DNA of 64,000 nucleotides from Sphingomonas sp. LM7 (GCF_002002925.1 NZ_CP019511.1:3193001-3257000), one strand, 5' to 3'; shown: positions 51,189 through 62,714, counted from the first letter of the stretch. The notes: a model not told the origin generated them from the sequence alone. Program-made: numbers and translations.

Positions 51189-53212
51189 CGCAGCCCGAAC
51201 CACAGGGTCCGCGGCGTCGCGCGCTCGATCACTCCGGGGCCGCTGATCCCCGCCTCGATTCGCGCATCGGCGAGATTCTCGGCGCGCAGCTCGGCGGTCA
51301 GGCTGCCGGTCAGCGGCAGCGCGGCGACGGCGTCGAAGGTCAGCGCATCGGCGAGTTCGCGGCTGTTCTGGTCGTCTTCGAACTGTGGCGAGGCATAGCG
51401 GGCGGTGAGTGCGCCGCCGAGATCGCGTCGCATCCAGGCCAGCGTCGCCGATGCCTGGTGCTGCGCGGTCTGCGCCGGACGGAGATCGTCGAGCGTTGCG
51501 GCGGCGCCCGAAGCGCGCACCCGCGAATCGGCAAGGGCATAGGATGCCGAGAAGCTGAGCGGGCCGGTGCCCAGCCGCGCGTCGAGCTCGACGCCGCGCG
51601 CTTCGACGGCGTCGAGGTTCTGGCGCTGGCGATATGCACCGGCGGCCGAGACGAAGCCGACGCCGGGGAAGGTGCCGGGGCCTTTGGCGATCGTCACATT
51701 GGCGATCGCATCGTCGAGCCGGTTCCAATAGCCGGTCGCGCGCAGCGTCAGTGTCGGGGTCGGGCGCCAGTCGAGCCCGATCTCCGCGCCGGTCAGCCGC
51801 TCGGGATCGAGCGCGGCGTTGGCGGCGGTCGCATCGGCGCCGACGCGGAATGGGCGATAGAGTTCGTTGAGGGTCGGCAGCCGCCATCCGCGATATGCCG
51901 CCGCGCGGAAGGTCACGGTGCCCATCTTTAGCGCGGCGCCGACACGCCCCGTCGCCTCGGTGCCGCTGCGGTCGGCAAAGCCGAGATCGGTCAGCGCTGC
52001 GCCGCCTGCGAGCGGCGTCTCGACCAGCAATCCGTTGGTGATCGTCCAGCGATCGAGGCGACCGCCCAGGTTTAGCGTCAGCGGGCCGGCTTCGTAGCTG
52101 GCGTCGGCGAACCCGCCCAGGGTTAGGCTTTCGCCGCCTGCCACGCGCCGGCGCGTCGGGGCGCCTGCGACATAGGTGTAGCGCTCCTGGGTGCGGCCCG
52201 AGACGTGGCGCACGTCGCTGCCCAGCCGCAGCGTCACGCCGCCGCCGATCGGGGGCTGGACCTCGATGCGTCCGCCCACGCCGGTGGCGGGCACGCTGTA
52301 CTGGTCGAGCGTCGCCGTCGCGGCGGTGCGCGTGTCGTTGACGCTGGCGAAGCCGCTCGCGAACTGGCGCGTCTGCAGATAGGCCAGCGCCGACCAGCCC
52401 CAGCCGCCGCGCTTGACCAGCCGGATGCTCGCATCGGCGCCGTCGCTGGCGACGCGCGTGAAATCGACGCCGCGGTCGCGCCGGTCGGTGAAGCCCGAGA
52501 CATTGGCCTGGAGCTCGGCGCCGCCGCCGATGTCGACGACGCTGCGCAGCGCGAGGCTGGCCTGCTCATAGGGTGCTGCGCGGTCGGCCGGGCCGCGCTG
52601 CCCCTCGACCACCGGCACGAAGCCGTCGCCGCGCGCATATTGCCCGGCGATCGTGACGAAGCCGCTGCCGAGTGTCGCTGAACCGAGTGCAGTCGCGTCG
52701 ACGCTGTCGCGGCTGCCATAGGCTGCGCGCAGCTGGAGCGCGCCGAGGTCCGCAGGAGATCCGCTGATCAGGTCGATCGTGCCCGCGAGTGCGCCGGGGC
52801 CGGCATAGCCGCTGCCGCCGCCCCGGGTGATGCGGATCGCCGCGAGCCGTTCGGGCAGATAGGCGGGGAACGCCACCCAGCCGCCGAACGGATCGGTCTG
52901 CGGCACGCCGTCGAGCACCACCAGCGCGCGGCTCGACGCATTGCCGCCGAGCCCCCGCAGGGTAACGCCCTGGCTGGTCGGGTGTGCCGAGCGCGAGTCG
53001 GAGCGGCGGAACTGCGCGACTCCCGCGGCGTCGCGCAGCGCGTCCTCCAGCCGGTTGCTTGCAGTGGCGATGAGGCGTTCGCGCTCGATCGTGACCACGG
53101 CATAGGCCGCTTCGCCCGGCGGCGCATCGAGCCCGCGCCCGGTGACGACGATTTCGTCGGGGTCCGTCTGGGCGAGTGCGGGGAGAGGGAGAAGAAGTGC
53201 CGCTGCCGCCAT
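51173..53212 (-). CDS. TonB-dependent receptor
   Basis: A 679-aa outer-membrane receptor. I start at ATG 53212, where signal peptide MAAAALLLPLPALA begins; the longer frame to 53344 would translate the inverted repeat. TonB box is EIVVTGRGL. The plug has SNRLEDALRDAAGVAQFRRSDSR, VTLRGLGGNASSRALVVLDGVP and ITRGGGSGYAGPGALAGTIDL. The barrel ends LWFGLRYRMR. Short plug and strand pattern suggest a receptor for a small complex (vitamin B12- or metal-type), but no ligand can be assigned. No Fur box is visible upstream. Confidence 0.88.
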   Translation of the reverse strand: MAAAALLLPLPALAQTDPDEIVVTGRGLDAPPGEAAYAVVTIERERLIATASNRLEDALRDAAGVAQFRRSDSRSAHPTSQGVTLRGLGGNASSRALVVLDGVPQTDPFGGWVAFPAYLPERLAAIRITRGGGSGYAGPGALAGTIDLISGSPADLGALQLRAAYGSRDSVDATALGSATLGSGFVTIAGQYARGDGFVPVVEGQRGPADRAAPYEQASLALRSVVDIGGGAELQANVSGFTDRRDRGVDFTRVASDGADASIRLVKRGGWGWSALAYLQTRQFASGFASVNDTRTAATATLDQYSVPATGVGGRIEVQPPIGGGVTLRLGSDVRHVSGRTQERYTYVAGAPTRRRVAGGESLTLGGFADASYEAGPLTLNLGGRLDRWTITNGLLVETPLAGGAALTDLGFADRSGTEATGRVGAALKMGTVTFRAAAYRGWRLPTLNELYRPFRVGADATAANAALDPERLTGAEIGLDWRPTPTLTLRATGYWNRLDDAIANVTIAKGPGTFPGVGFVSAAGAYRQRQNLDAVEARGVELDARLGTGPLSFSASYALADSRVRASGAAATLDDLRPAQTAQHQASATLAWMRRDLGGALTARYASPQFEDDQNSRELADALTFDAVAALPLTGSLTAELRAENLADARIEAGISGPGVIERATPRTLWFGLRYRMR

Positions 53213-53221
53213 CCATAGCCC

Positions 53222-53329
53222 GTCACCCCCGCCGAAGTGCCGGGGTCCACTGCGCCGCGAGGAATCTCCCAGATTTGTCAGGGTCCCGCCCGGCCGCTTG
53301 GTGGACCCCGGCACTTCGACCGGGGTGAC
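53222..53329. repeat. 29-bp inverted repeat upstream of the second TonB receptor
   Basis: Arms 53222-53250 and 53301-53329 are complementary at 27 of 29 positions, with a 50-bp centre. The arm core (gtcacccc...ggggtccac) is the same kind as the hairpin at 61506. It occupies the whole gap between the GST gene and the receptor start, leaving little room for a promoter. Confidence 0.8.
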
Positions 53330-53340
53330 ATCAATACGAG

Positions 53341-53961
53341 TCATTTTGGCGCCACGCGGTCCGGATGCGCCGCTGCGAATGCCTCGATCTCCTGTGCGGC
53401 GGCGTCGGCACGCACCAGTTTGGGATAGGCGTCAAGCGGCGTGGCGAAGCGCCGCGCATTGAACATCTGCGGCACGAGGAACACGTCGGCGATTCCCGGG
53501 GCATCGCCGCCAAGGAAGCGCGCGTCGCCGGCCATCGCTTCCAGCGCGGCGAAGCCCTCGGCGATCCAGTCGCGGGTCCAGTCGTCGCGTGCGGTATCCT
53601 CGATGCCCATCGCCTTCAATCGCCGCATCACGCGAAGGTTGTTGAGCGGATGGACGTCGGCACCGATCACCAGCGCCTGCGCCAGCGCGGCGGCGCGCGC
53701 GTCGGGGTCCTCCGGGATCAGCCGCGGCTCGGGATGCCGCGCATCGAGCCAGTCGATGATCGCGAGGCTCTGGGTCAGCACCTTGCCGTCCACTTCGAGC
53801 GCGGGCACGAACCCCTGCGGATTGCGCGCGAGATGCTCGGGGCTGCGCTGCTGGTTCTCGAGCAGCATCACGTCGTGGCGCGCATATGCCAGGCCCTTGA
53901 GGTTGAGCGCGATGCGGACGCGATATGCCGCGGACGAGCGGAAATAATCGTGAAGCAGCAT
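53341..53961 (-). CDS. maiA: Maleylacetoacetate isomerase / zeta-class GST
   Basis: A 206-aa glutathione S-transferase-fold enzyme. The N-terminal thioredoxin domain begins MLLHDYFRSSAAYRVRIALNLKGL; the SSAAYRVRIAL segment is the zeta-class signature with the catalytic Ser. NPQGFVPALEVDGKVLTQSLAIIDWLD supplies the glutathione site. The C-terminal helical domain contains FLGGDAPGIADVFLVPQMFNARRF. Known zeta members isomerise maleylacetoacetate in tyrosine breakdown; no other gene of that pathway is adjacent, so the substrate is inferred. It follows the AI-2E gene by 20 bp. Confidence 0.85.
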   Translation of the reverse strand: MLLHDYFRSSAAYRVRIALNLKGLAYARHDVMLLENQQRSPEHLARNPQGFVPALEVDGKVLTQSLAIIDWLDARHPEPRLIPEDPDARAAALAQALVIGADVHPLNNLRVMRRLKAMGIEDTARDDWTRDWIAEGFAALEAMAGDARFLGGDAPGIADVFLVPQMFNARRFATPLDAYPKLVRADAAAQEIEAFAAAHPDRVAPK

Positions 53962-53981
53962 GTTTCGCCTCCCGGAATGGC

Positions 53982-55151
53982 TCAGGTAACGGGGGGCTGC
54001 CCCGGCGGTTCCGCGATCGTCGCAGTGCCCGGCACGGTGTCGCGGTGGCGCACCCGCCAGTGGAAGCCGCGCGGCGCATTGTCGCGGGCCCGAGCCGAGC
54101 GCTCGGCCTCGCTCTCCAGCGCGACCTTGATCATCGCGACGATCGGATCGGCGAGCGCCAGTCCCATGATCCCGAACAAGGTGCTGGCGAGGATCTGCGC
54201 CGACAGCGTCAGCGCCGGCGGCAAGTCGACCGTGCGCTTGGCGACGATCGGGATCAGCACATAGCCGTCGAAGGTCTGCACGCCGAAATAGATCGCGATC
54301 GCCCACAGACCCTGGTCGACGCCGGCACTGAACCCGACCGAAATCATCAGCACGCCGCTGATGAACGCGCCGATGTTGGGGATGAAGGCCAGGATGCCGG
54401 TGATGATGCCGAGCAGCAGCGCCATCGGCACCCCGGCGATCGACAGCAGGATCCAGGTCAGCACGCCTTCGAACAACATGCCGAGCAGCCGCCCGGCGAG
54501 CAGCACGCGCAGCATCCGCGCCATCCGCGCGATCGTCACGGCGAAATCGTCGCGCGCCTCGACCGGAACCATCCATTGCAGCCCGCGCTCGTAAATGCGC
54601 GGCTCGATCGCGACGAACAGCCCGATCGACATCACCATGAGCAGGCTGGCACCTGCGCCCAGCACGGTGCCGACGGCCGACGTCAGCCGGCCGATCGAGC
54701 CCAGCGCCTGCTGCGCCATGCCGGTCAGGTCGGCGCGGCCGGGCATCAGGCCCAGGCTGGAAATCCATTCGACGACTCGGTTGCCCTGGACTTCCAGCGT
54801 CGCGCGAAGCTGTTCGGCCTGGAGCGCGATCTGGACGCCGGTGAGGTAGAAGACGCTGCCGATGAACCCGATCACCGCGACCACGACGATCAGCAGCCGG
54901 AAGCCGCGCGGGATCGGCAGCACTCGGCCGAGCAGACGCACGCCGCCGTCCAGCATCGACGCGAAGACCAGCGCGCCGAAGATGATCAGCAGCGGCTGGA
55001 TAAGCAGCACGACCAGCGCGGTGCCGATCGCCAGCCCGAACCAGACCGAAGCGCGCTTGAGCTCGGCGCGCACGATCGGGTCGCGCAATTCGTTGGGGCC
55101 GGGCTCGTGGACGACCTGGACGCCTTCGCTCGCGGGGGAATCGGCGGTCAT
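53982..55151 (-). CDS. AI-2E family transporter (PerM-like)
   Basis: A 389-aa inner-membrane permease-like protein with about eight helices. The family core is FVAIEPRIYERGLQWMVP, LAGRLLGMLFEGVLTWILLSIAGVPMALLLGIITGILAFIPNIGAFISGVL and VQTFDGYVLIPIVAKRTVDLPPALTLSAQILASTLFGIMGLALADPI. Members include TqsA and Na+/H+ antiporters; substrate is not predictable. Its ATG overlaps the lepB stop (ATGA). Confidence 0.9.
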   Translation of the reverse strand: MTADSPASEGVQVVHEPGPNELRDPIVRAELKRASVWFGLAIGTALVVLLIQPLLIIFGALVFASMLDGGVRLLGRVLPIPRGFRLLIVVVAVIGFIGSVFYLTGVQIALQAEQLRATLEVQGNRVVEWISSLGLMPGRADLTGMAQQALGSIGRLTSAVGTVLGAGASLLMVMSIGLFVAIEPRIYERGLQWMVPVEARDDFAVTIARMARMLRVLLAGRLLGMLFEGVLTWILLSIAGVPMALLLGIITGILAFIPNIGAFISGVLMISVGFSAGVDQGLWAIAIYFGVQTFDGYVLIPIVAKRTVDLPPALTLSAQILASTLFGIMGLALADPIVAMIKVALESEAERSARARDNAPRGFHWRVRHRDTVPGTATIAEPPGQPPVT

Positions 55152-56029
55152 TTACTGTCCTGTGTCGGATGGAGCGAAGTGCCGGCGCGGCCCGAGCGGA
55201 ACGAGGCGGGCCAGGTCAGCGGGTTCCAATTGGCGCTGCCGTCCAGCGAGAAGGTGATGAATTCGGCGCGGCCGCCGATATTCTCCCAGGGCACCGGCCC
55301 GCCGAGCCCGTTCTGCGCGATGGTGAAGCGGCTGTCGGCGCTGTTGTCGCGGTTGTCGCCCATCAGGAACACCCGGCCCTGCGGTACATGGATCTCGGGA
55401 TAATTGTCGCCCGGGCTCCAGCCCTTGTCGACCGTGTCGTACGAGCGGCCGTTGGGCAGGGTCTCGCGCAGGATCGGCAGGCGGCAGAAATGCTGCCCGC
55501 CCGCGCCGCTGACCAGCAGCCCGGGATAGTGATCGGCGTCGCAGCGGGTATTGGCGTCGACGGGGATGTCGCGGGTGCCCGCGGCGCGGCGCGGAACTGG
55601 CTTGCCGTTCAGCCAGACCACGCCGTCGCGTACCGCGATCCGGTCGCCCGGCAGGCCGATGACGCGCTTGATGTAATCGGTCTTGGTCCCCGGCGGAGTC
55701 ACGATCACCACGTCGCCGCGCTGCGGCAGGCTGCCGAACAGCCGGCCGGGAATGAACGACAGCAAGTGGAAGGTCGGGGTGACGAAGCTGTAGCCATAGG
55801 GATATTTGGTGACGACCAGCCGGTCGCCGACCAGCAGCCCCGGCATCATCGATTCGGACGGAATATAGAATGGCTTGGCGATCAGGCTGTGGAAGCCGAG
55901 CACCGCGAGTACCAGCCACACGATTCCGCGCAGCTCGGCCCACCAGTCGGTGCCGCGCCGCTTTTCGGTTACCGGTTCTTCGAAGCCCTGTTCGTGCGTC
56001 AACGCCAACTCATCCGCGGCCATGGCCAT
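55148..56029 (-). CDS. lepB: Signal peptidase I
   Basis: Inner-membrane serine protease that removes Sec and Tat signal peptides. Two start options exist: TTG 56032 (overlapping the acpS stop) and ATG 56029 sharing one base with it (TGATG); I use the ATG (293 aa). One N-terminal membrane helix (about 34-53) precedes box B, IPSESMMPGLLVGDRLVV (Ser60, the nucleophile), box D with DYIKRVIGLPGD (Lys121, the base), and box E, MGDNRDNSADSR. A single helix rather than the two of E. coli LepB is usual for alphaproteobacteria. Confidence 0.95.
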   Translation of the reverse strand: MAMAADELALTHEQGFEEPVTEKRRGTDWWAELRGIVWLVLAVLGFHSLIAKPFYIPSESMMPGLLVGDRLVVTKYPYGYSFVTPTFHLLSFIPGRLFGSLPQRGDVVIVTPPGTKTDYIKRVIGLPGDRIAVRDGVVWLNGKPVPRRAAGTRDIPVDANTRCDADHYPGLLVSGAGGQHFCRLPILRETLPNGRSYDTVDKGWSPGDNYPEIHVPQGRVFLMGDNRDNSADSRFTIAQNGLGGPVPWENIGGRAEFITFSLDGSANWNPLTWPASFRSGRAGTSLHPTQDSK

Positions 56030-56442
56030 CAATCGTCCTTCCCGACCGCGATCGCCTCGATCATCACCATGGCGAAGGCCCAGGGATGATCATCGGTCAG
56101 CGTGAGATGCACCTTCGCGACGTGGCCGTCGGGGGTGAGTGCGTCAAGCCTCGCCTTCGCCCCCCCGGTCAGCGCCAGCGTCGGCGCCCCCGAAGGCGCG
56201 TTGACGACACCGATATCCTTGAGGAACACCCCCTGCTTGAACCCGGTTCCGACAGCCTTGGAATAAGCTTCCTTGGCGGCGAAGCGCTTGGCGAGCGTGG
56301 CGGCGCGATTGTGCGGCCGGCGATCGGCCTTGGCGATCTCGGTTTCGGTAAAGGCGCGCTGCTCGAAGCGGGTGCCGAAGCGGTCGAGCGAATTCTGGAT
56401 CCGCTCGATATTACAGAGGTCGGAGCCGAGACCGAGGATCAT
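56029..56442 (-). CDS. acpS: Holo-[acyl-carrier-protein] synthase
   Basis: Transfers phosphopantetheine from CoA to apo-ACP for fatty-acid synthesis. It is 137 aa. The Mg-binding residues are Asp8 in [14 protein letters not shown] and Glu58 in [15 protein letters not shown], both canonical. The insert [14 protein letters not shown] and the end strands [20 protein letters not shown] complete the trimeric fold. Start and stop overlap both neighbours by 1-4 bp. Confidence 0.96.
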   Translation of the reverse strand: MILGLGSDLCNIERIQNSLDRFGTRFEQRAFTETEIAKADRRPHNRAATLAKRFAAKEAYSKAVGTGFKQGVFLKDIGVVNAPSGAPTLALTGGAKARLDALTPDGHVAKVHLTLTDDHPWAFAMVMIEAIAVGKDD

Positions 56443-56762
56443 GAAGCCGTGCCCGCAAGATAAAAGGGGACCGCCAGCTGCGCCGCTAGTCCAAGCGACG
56501 GCGAGATCAACAGGGCCGACCCGTGACGCAACCTCTCACGTTCGAAAGCGCGATAGGCGAGCTTTTGCGCTACAAAGGCGTAGCCGAGCGGAACGGCCAC
56601 ATAGAGAGTGAATGGCCCAAAGGCAGTCGCGAGTTTTCCGCCGATCGAAAGGCCGCCAATCATCAACATCACGAAAAGCAGCGAGACGATGACCGACCCT
56701 AACACCGACAGGAAATAGACTGCTTCCGCGACCTTCCTGGAAACGAGGCGGGCGGTAGTCAT
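56439..56762 (-). CDS. Small membrane protein between pdxJ and acpS
   Basis: A 107-aa protein with three hydrophobic helices: [46 protein letters not shown] and a C-terminal [19 protein letters not shown], joined by basic loops ([11 protein letters not shown]). I do not recognise the family. It is translationally coupled to both pdxJ (TGATG) and acpS (ATGA), which is the main evidence that it is a real gene. A link with membrane-lipid or cofactor metabolism is possible but unsupported. Confidence 0.72.
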   Translation of the reverse strand: MTTARLVSRKVAEAVYFLSVLGSVIVSLLFVMLMIGGLSIGGKLATAFGPFTLYVAVPLGYAFVAQKLAYRAFERERLRHGSALLISPSLGLAAQLAVPFYLAGTAS

Positions 56763-57490
56763 CACCGCGCCTCGTCCATCAGCGCTCGCATCCGCTGGAC
56801 CACCGGCGCCAGCCCGTCGAAGATCGCCTCGCCGATCAGGAAATGGCCGATATTGAGTTCGGCGACCTGCGGGATCGCGGCGATCGGCACGACGTTGTCG
56901 AAGGTCAGCCCATGACCGGCATGCGGTTCGAGTCCCGCCTTGGCGGCGAGCGCCGCGGCGTCGGCGATGCGGCGCAGCTCGTCGGCGCGCGCGTCTTCGG
57001 CCAGCTCGCAATAGCGGCCCGTATGCAGCTCGACCACCGGCGCGCGCAGGCGCAATGCCGCGTCGATCTGCCGCTCGTCGGGCTCGATGAACAGCGACAC
57101 GCGGCAGCCGGCGTCGAGCAGCCTGGCGACCATCGGCGCGAGATGATTATGCTGGCCCGCCGCGTCGAGCCCTCCCTCGGTGGTACGCTCCTCGCGTTTC
57201 TCGGGAACGATGCACACCGCGTGCGGACGGTGCCTGAGCGCGATGCTGAGCATTTCGTCGGTCGCCGCCATCTCCAGGTTGAGCGGCACGCTAAGCTCGG
57301 CGACCAGTCGGGCGATGTCGTCGTCGGTGATGTGGCGGCGATCCTCGCGCAGATGCGCAGTGATCCCGTCGGCCCCCGCCTCGACGGCGAGCAGTGCCGC
57401 GCGCACCGGATCGGGATAGCCCGATCCGCGCGCGTTCCGCACGGTCGCGACATGGTCGATATTGACGCCCAGGCGGAGCTTGCCGGTCAT
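56762..57490 (-). CDS. pdxJ: Pyridoxine 5'-phosphate synthase
   Basis: Condenses 1-deoxyxylulose 5-phosphate with 3-amino-2-oxopropyl phosphate to give pyridoxine 5'-phosphate. It is 242 aa with the family landmarks [16 protein letters not shown] (N-terminal phosphate region), [37 protein letters not shown], and C-terminal [11 protein letters not shown] and [13 protein letters not shown]. It overlaps pyrE by 4 bp at its start. pdxJ-acpS linkage is common in proteobacteria. Confidence 0.97.
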   Translation of the reverse strand: MTGKLRLGVNIDHVATVRNARGSGYPDPVRAALLAVEAGADGITAHLREDRRHITDDDIARLVAELSVPLNLEMAATDEMLSIALRHRPHAVCIVPEKREERTTEGGLDAAGQHNHLAPMVARLLDAGCRVSLFIEPDERQIDAALRLRAPVVELHTGRYCELAEDARADELRRIADAAALAAKAGLEPHAGHGLTFDNVVPIAAIPQVAELNIGHFLIGEAIFDGLAPVVQRMRALMDEAR

Positions 57491-58071
57491 GCTTCCGCAC
57501 GGCTCCCGGGCTTGATCGCCGGGATCGCCGCCAGCTCGGGCGGCAGCGCATCGGGCTGGTAGGTCGGCACGTCGAGCCGGATCAGCGGGAAGAACGGCAC
57601 GTCGAACGCGGCGCTTCCGCCCGAGCGATCGACCAGCGACGCCATCGCGATCACTTGCCCGCCGGCTTCCTCGATCGCCTTGATCGCCTCGCGCGAGGAA
57701 AGGCCAGTGGTGACGACGTCCTCCATCATCAGCACTTTCTGGCCGGGCGTGAGCCGGAAGCCGCGGCGAAGCTCGAAACTGCCGGTCGGGCGCTCGACGA
57801 ACATCGCCTCGACACCCAGCGCGCGCGCCATCTCGTGTCCGGCGATGACGCCGCCCATCGCCGGCGACACCACGGCGCTGATCTGTGTGCGGAGATCGGC
57901 GGGGATCTGCGCCGCCAGTGCCTCGGCCAGCCGCGCGCCGCGCGCTGGGTCCATCAGCACCCGCGCGCACTGGAGATAGCGCGGGCTGCGCAGCCCCGAG
58001 GACAGGATGAAATGACCCTCGAGCAGCGCATCCGCGGCGCGGAACTCCGCCAGAATCTCGTCTTGGGTCAA
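57487..58071 (-). CDS. pyrE: Orotate phosphoribosyltransferase
   Basis: Attaches PRPP to orotate in pyrimidine synthesis. The PRPP loop is [18 protein letters not shown], and [18 protein letters not shown] and [15 protein letters not shown] are substrate-site segments. I choose TTG 58071 (194 aa): AAGGAG lies about 8 bp upstream and the protein then begins TQDEILAEF, as homologues do. A TTG at 58104 would add 11 residues of basic, low-quality sequence. First gene of the leftward pyrE-pdxJ-X-acpS-lepB-AI-2E unit. Confidence 0.95.
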   Translation of the reverse strand: MTQDEILAEFRAADALLEGHFILSSGLRSPRYLQCARVLMDPARGARLAEALAAQIPADLRTQISAVVSPAMGGVIAGHEMARALGVEAMFVERPTGSFELRRGFRLTPGQKVLMMEDVVTTGLSSREAIKAIEEAGGQVIAMASLVDRSGGSAAFDVPFFPLIRLDVPTYQPDALPPELAAIPAIKPGSRAEA

Positions 58072-58243
58072 CGCATGCGCTCCTTGCTGCTTCCGGCGGC
58101 GCAACTCTTACGGGGGGCACCCCGTCACCGCAACGGCCATGCAAAAAGGGTTGAGAATGGGCATCCGTCGCGTATAGGCCGCTGACTCGGTTCCTTTTCC
58201 ATATTTGCCGACGGCGCAGCCACGAACAGGGTGAATACAGACG

Positions 58244-61076
<2,833 letters not shown>

Positions 61077-61102
61077 GCCATCGGCCGAAAGGCTGGCGCA
61101 AG

Positions 61103-61135
61103 CGCCCCGGGGGAGACTCCGGGGCGTTTTCGTTT
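61103..61135 (+). terminator. Intrinsic terminator after coxA
   Basis: An 8-bp GC stem (cgccccgg at 61103-61110, ccggggcg at 61119-61126) with an 8-nt loop is followed by ttttcgttt, 26 bp past the coxA stop. This is the clearest rho-independent terminator in the window and implies that ctaB and ctaG are transcribed separately from coxBA. Confidence 0.8.
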
Positions 61136-61215
61136 GGCGATTGCGCGCCCGTCCGCGACTATGGCGCGTTGAAAGTCTGCGCCGGATCCTGCCCGGCGCG
61201 CGTGAAGGGGCGTAG

Positions 61216-61503
61216 ATGTACAAATGGCCATATGGCGACTGGGCCAGCGCGGGCATCGATGCCTGGGCGCTGGGCCTCGAAGCCTCGTCGGTGATCGGAT
61301 TGCGCGTCGCCAAGATGGCCGGCGGTGGCGTCGGCGCGGCCGAAGAGGCGCAGCTGATGCTGTCCGAGAAGATGCAGGCCGCCTTCGAGCTCCAGACCGC
61401 GCTGGTCACCGGCCGGCTGGGCGACAACCCGCTGACCGGTACGCAGAAGGTCCTCAAACATTATCGCCGCAAGGTGAAGGCCAACCGCAAGCGGCTCGGC
61501 TGA
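61216..61503 (+). CDS. Helical hypothetical protein inside the cox locus
   Basis: A 95-aa protein, probably almost all alpha helix: AWALGLEASSVIGLRVAKMAGG, then AAEEAQLMLSEKMQAAFELQTALVTG, ending KVLKHYRRKVKANRKRLG (basic). The pattern resembles short phasin-like or coiled-coil proteins of sphingomonads, but I do not recognise a family and no function is implied. It starts 80 bp after the coxA terminator and is followed by a strong hairpin, so it looks like an independent transcript. Confidence 0.65.
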   Translation: MYKWPYGDWASAGIDAWALGLEASSVIGLRVAKMAGGGVGAAEEAQLMLSEKMQAAFELQTALVTGRLGDNPLTGTQKVLKHYRRKVKANRKRLG

Positions 61504-61505
61504 GC

Positions 61506-61539
61506 CTTCGTCACCCCGGCTCAAGCCGGGATGACGAAG
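61506..61539. terminator. Bidirectional hairpin between convergent genes
   Basis: cttcgtcaccccggc and gccgggatgacgaag (14 of 15 positions paired, loop tcaa) lie between the 95-aa gene and the DUF4199 gene, which converge here. The gtcaccccgg core matches the repeat arm at 53222. No long T-run, but the position fits a two-way terminator built from a dispersed repeat. Confidence 0.65.
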
Positions 61540-61555
61540 ACTCTCGGTCCGGTTC

Positions 61556-62107
61556 TCAGCCCAGGCCGGGCGTAGCGCGCGCGGGCAGGAAGCGCGGATT
61601 GCGCAGCAGTCCCGCCGAGACCAGCGAGACCAGCAGCCCCACCGGGAAGATCTCGTTGAAGGTCATCGGCAGGCGGAACAGCGGGTTGGCATATTGCAAA
61701 CGAAGCGCCTCCATCTCGGCGGCGAATTTCGCGATCTCGGCGGCGGCGACGCCCTGCGCGCGCTTCTCGGCGACCAGCGACTCGGTATAGGCGCCGATAA
61801 AGTCGGTGCTCGTCATTGCCAGCGCCGCTTCCCATGCGGCGACATAGAAGATTCCGGCGACCACGCTGATCGCCAGGCCCATGCCGAAAGCGGGCCAGAA
61901 GCGGATCACGCCGCCCAGATCGTCGTCGCGCCGCCGCTTGATCGCGAGGAACACCATGCTCAGCGCCACCAGCATGGTCAGATAGCCGATCGCCATGCCG
62001 AGCCAGCCGCTCGGCGCATTCTCGGCAAGGACCGTGAAGATGCCGAAGGTCGGGATGCCGACGATCACGCCGGCAATGACGCCGTAGGTCAGGATGGTGC
62101 GAAGCAT
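61556..62107 (-). CDS. DUF4199-type membrane protein
   Basis: A 183-aa inner-membrane protein with four or five hydrophobic segments: ILTYGVIAGVIVGIPTFGIFTVL, LGMAIGYLTMLVALSMVFLAIKRRRD, FWPAFGMGLAISVVAGIFYVAAWEAAL and IFPVGLLVSLVSAGLLR. The order and the RRRDDD turn match DUF4199. ATG 62107 follows the LuxR-type gene by 91 bp on the same strand, a pairing that suggests a common role, perhaps as membrane target or sensor. Function is unknown. Confidence 0.8.
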   Translation of the reverse strand: MLRTILTYGVIAGVIVGIPTFGIFTVLAENAPSGWLGMAIGYLTMLVALSMVFLAIKRRRDDDLGGVIRFWPAFGMGLAISVVAGIFYVAAWEAALAMTSTDFIGAYTESLVAEKRAQGVAAAEIAKFAAEMEALRLQYANPLFRLPMTFNEIFPVGLLVSLVSAGLLRNPRFLPARATPGLG

Positions 62108-62198
62108 GAAATTTCTCCCGCAAAGGTTGCGGCACCGTTGGGGCGCGGCGGGCGCCGCGGAGCAATCGCCCGAAAGGGTGATTTGCGCGAAATGCGCA

Positions 62199-62609
62199 TC
62201 ACGGCACGATCCCGAGCTCGCGGGCGCGGGCGATTGCATCGGTGCGCCGCCGGGCGTCGAGCTTCTCGAACAGCCGCGCGACATGCGTCTTCACGGTGTT
62301 GGGCGAGACGTGGAGCCGATCGGCGATTTCCCTGTTCGATCGTCCCGCGGCCAGTTCGTGGAGCACCGCCAGTTCGCGCGCGCTGATGCCCAGCGCCGCC
62401 TGCGCCTTCGGATTGCCGTCGAACGGCGCCGCGCCGGGCCGCGCCAGCGCGCGCATGCCGAGCACGATGCCCAGGACGAGGAACCCCGCCGCGATCAGGA
62501 AGATGTAGATGTCCTCGAAATACGTCCGCGCGATGCGGCGATAGTCGAGCCATTGCAGCGCCAGCGTCCCGGCCGCCAGCACTGCGCCATAGGGAAGTAT
62601 GCGCCTCAC
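62199..62609 (-). CDS. Membrane-anchored LuxR-type regulator
   Basis: A 136-aa protein made of two N-terminal membrane helices (VRRILPYGAVLAAGTLALQWL and IYIFLIAAGFLVLGIVLG) and a C-terminal LuxR helix-turn-helix: LGISARELAVLHELAAGRSNREIADRLHVSPNTVKTHVARLFEKL. There is no receiver or autoinducer domain, so the signal, if any, is probably sensed in the membrane. I start at GTG 62609; TTG 62636 is also in frame. It precedes the DUF4199 gene on the same strand. Confidence 0.82.
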   Translation of the reverse strand: MRRILPYGAVLAAGTLALQWLDYRRIARTYFEDIYIFLIAAGFLVLGIVLGMRALARPGAAPFDGNPKAQAALGISARELAVLHELAAGRSNREIADRLHVSPNTVKTHVARLFEKLDARRRTDAIARARELGIVP

Positions 62610-62714
62610 AATGCCCCCGTCGCCGCCCCGGGGCAAAGGCTAGCGCCGCGCCGGGCATGAGACAATGCGGCCCCTTTCCCCCCGGGTGCGCCCGGCCTAT
62701 AGCGCTGCCAAGCC

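Noticed and set aside
53213..53344. N-terminal extension of the second TonB receptor
   Set aside because: It would translate the 29-bp inverted repeat and place the signal peptide internally.
58105..58243. Possible riboswitch or attenuator before pyrE or coxB
   Set aside because: No paired antiterminator/terminator or known riboswitch core could be recognised in the 139-bp region upstream of both starts.
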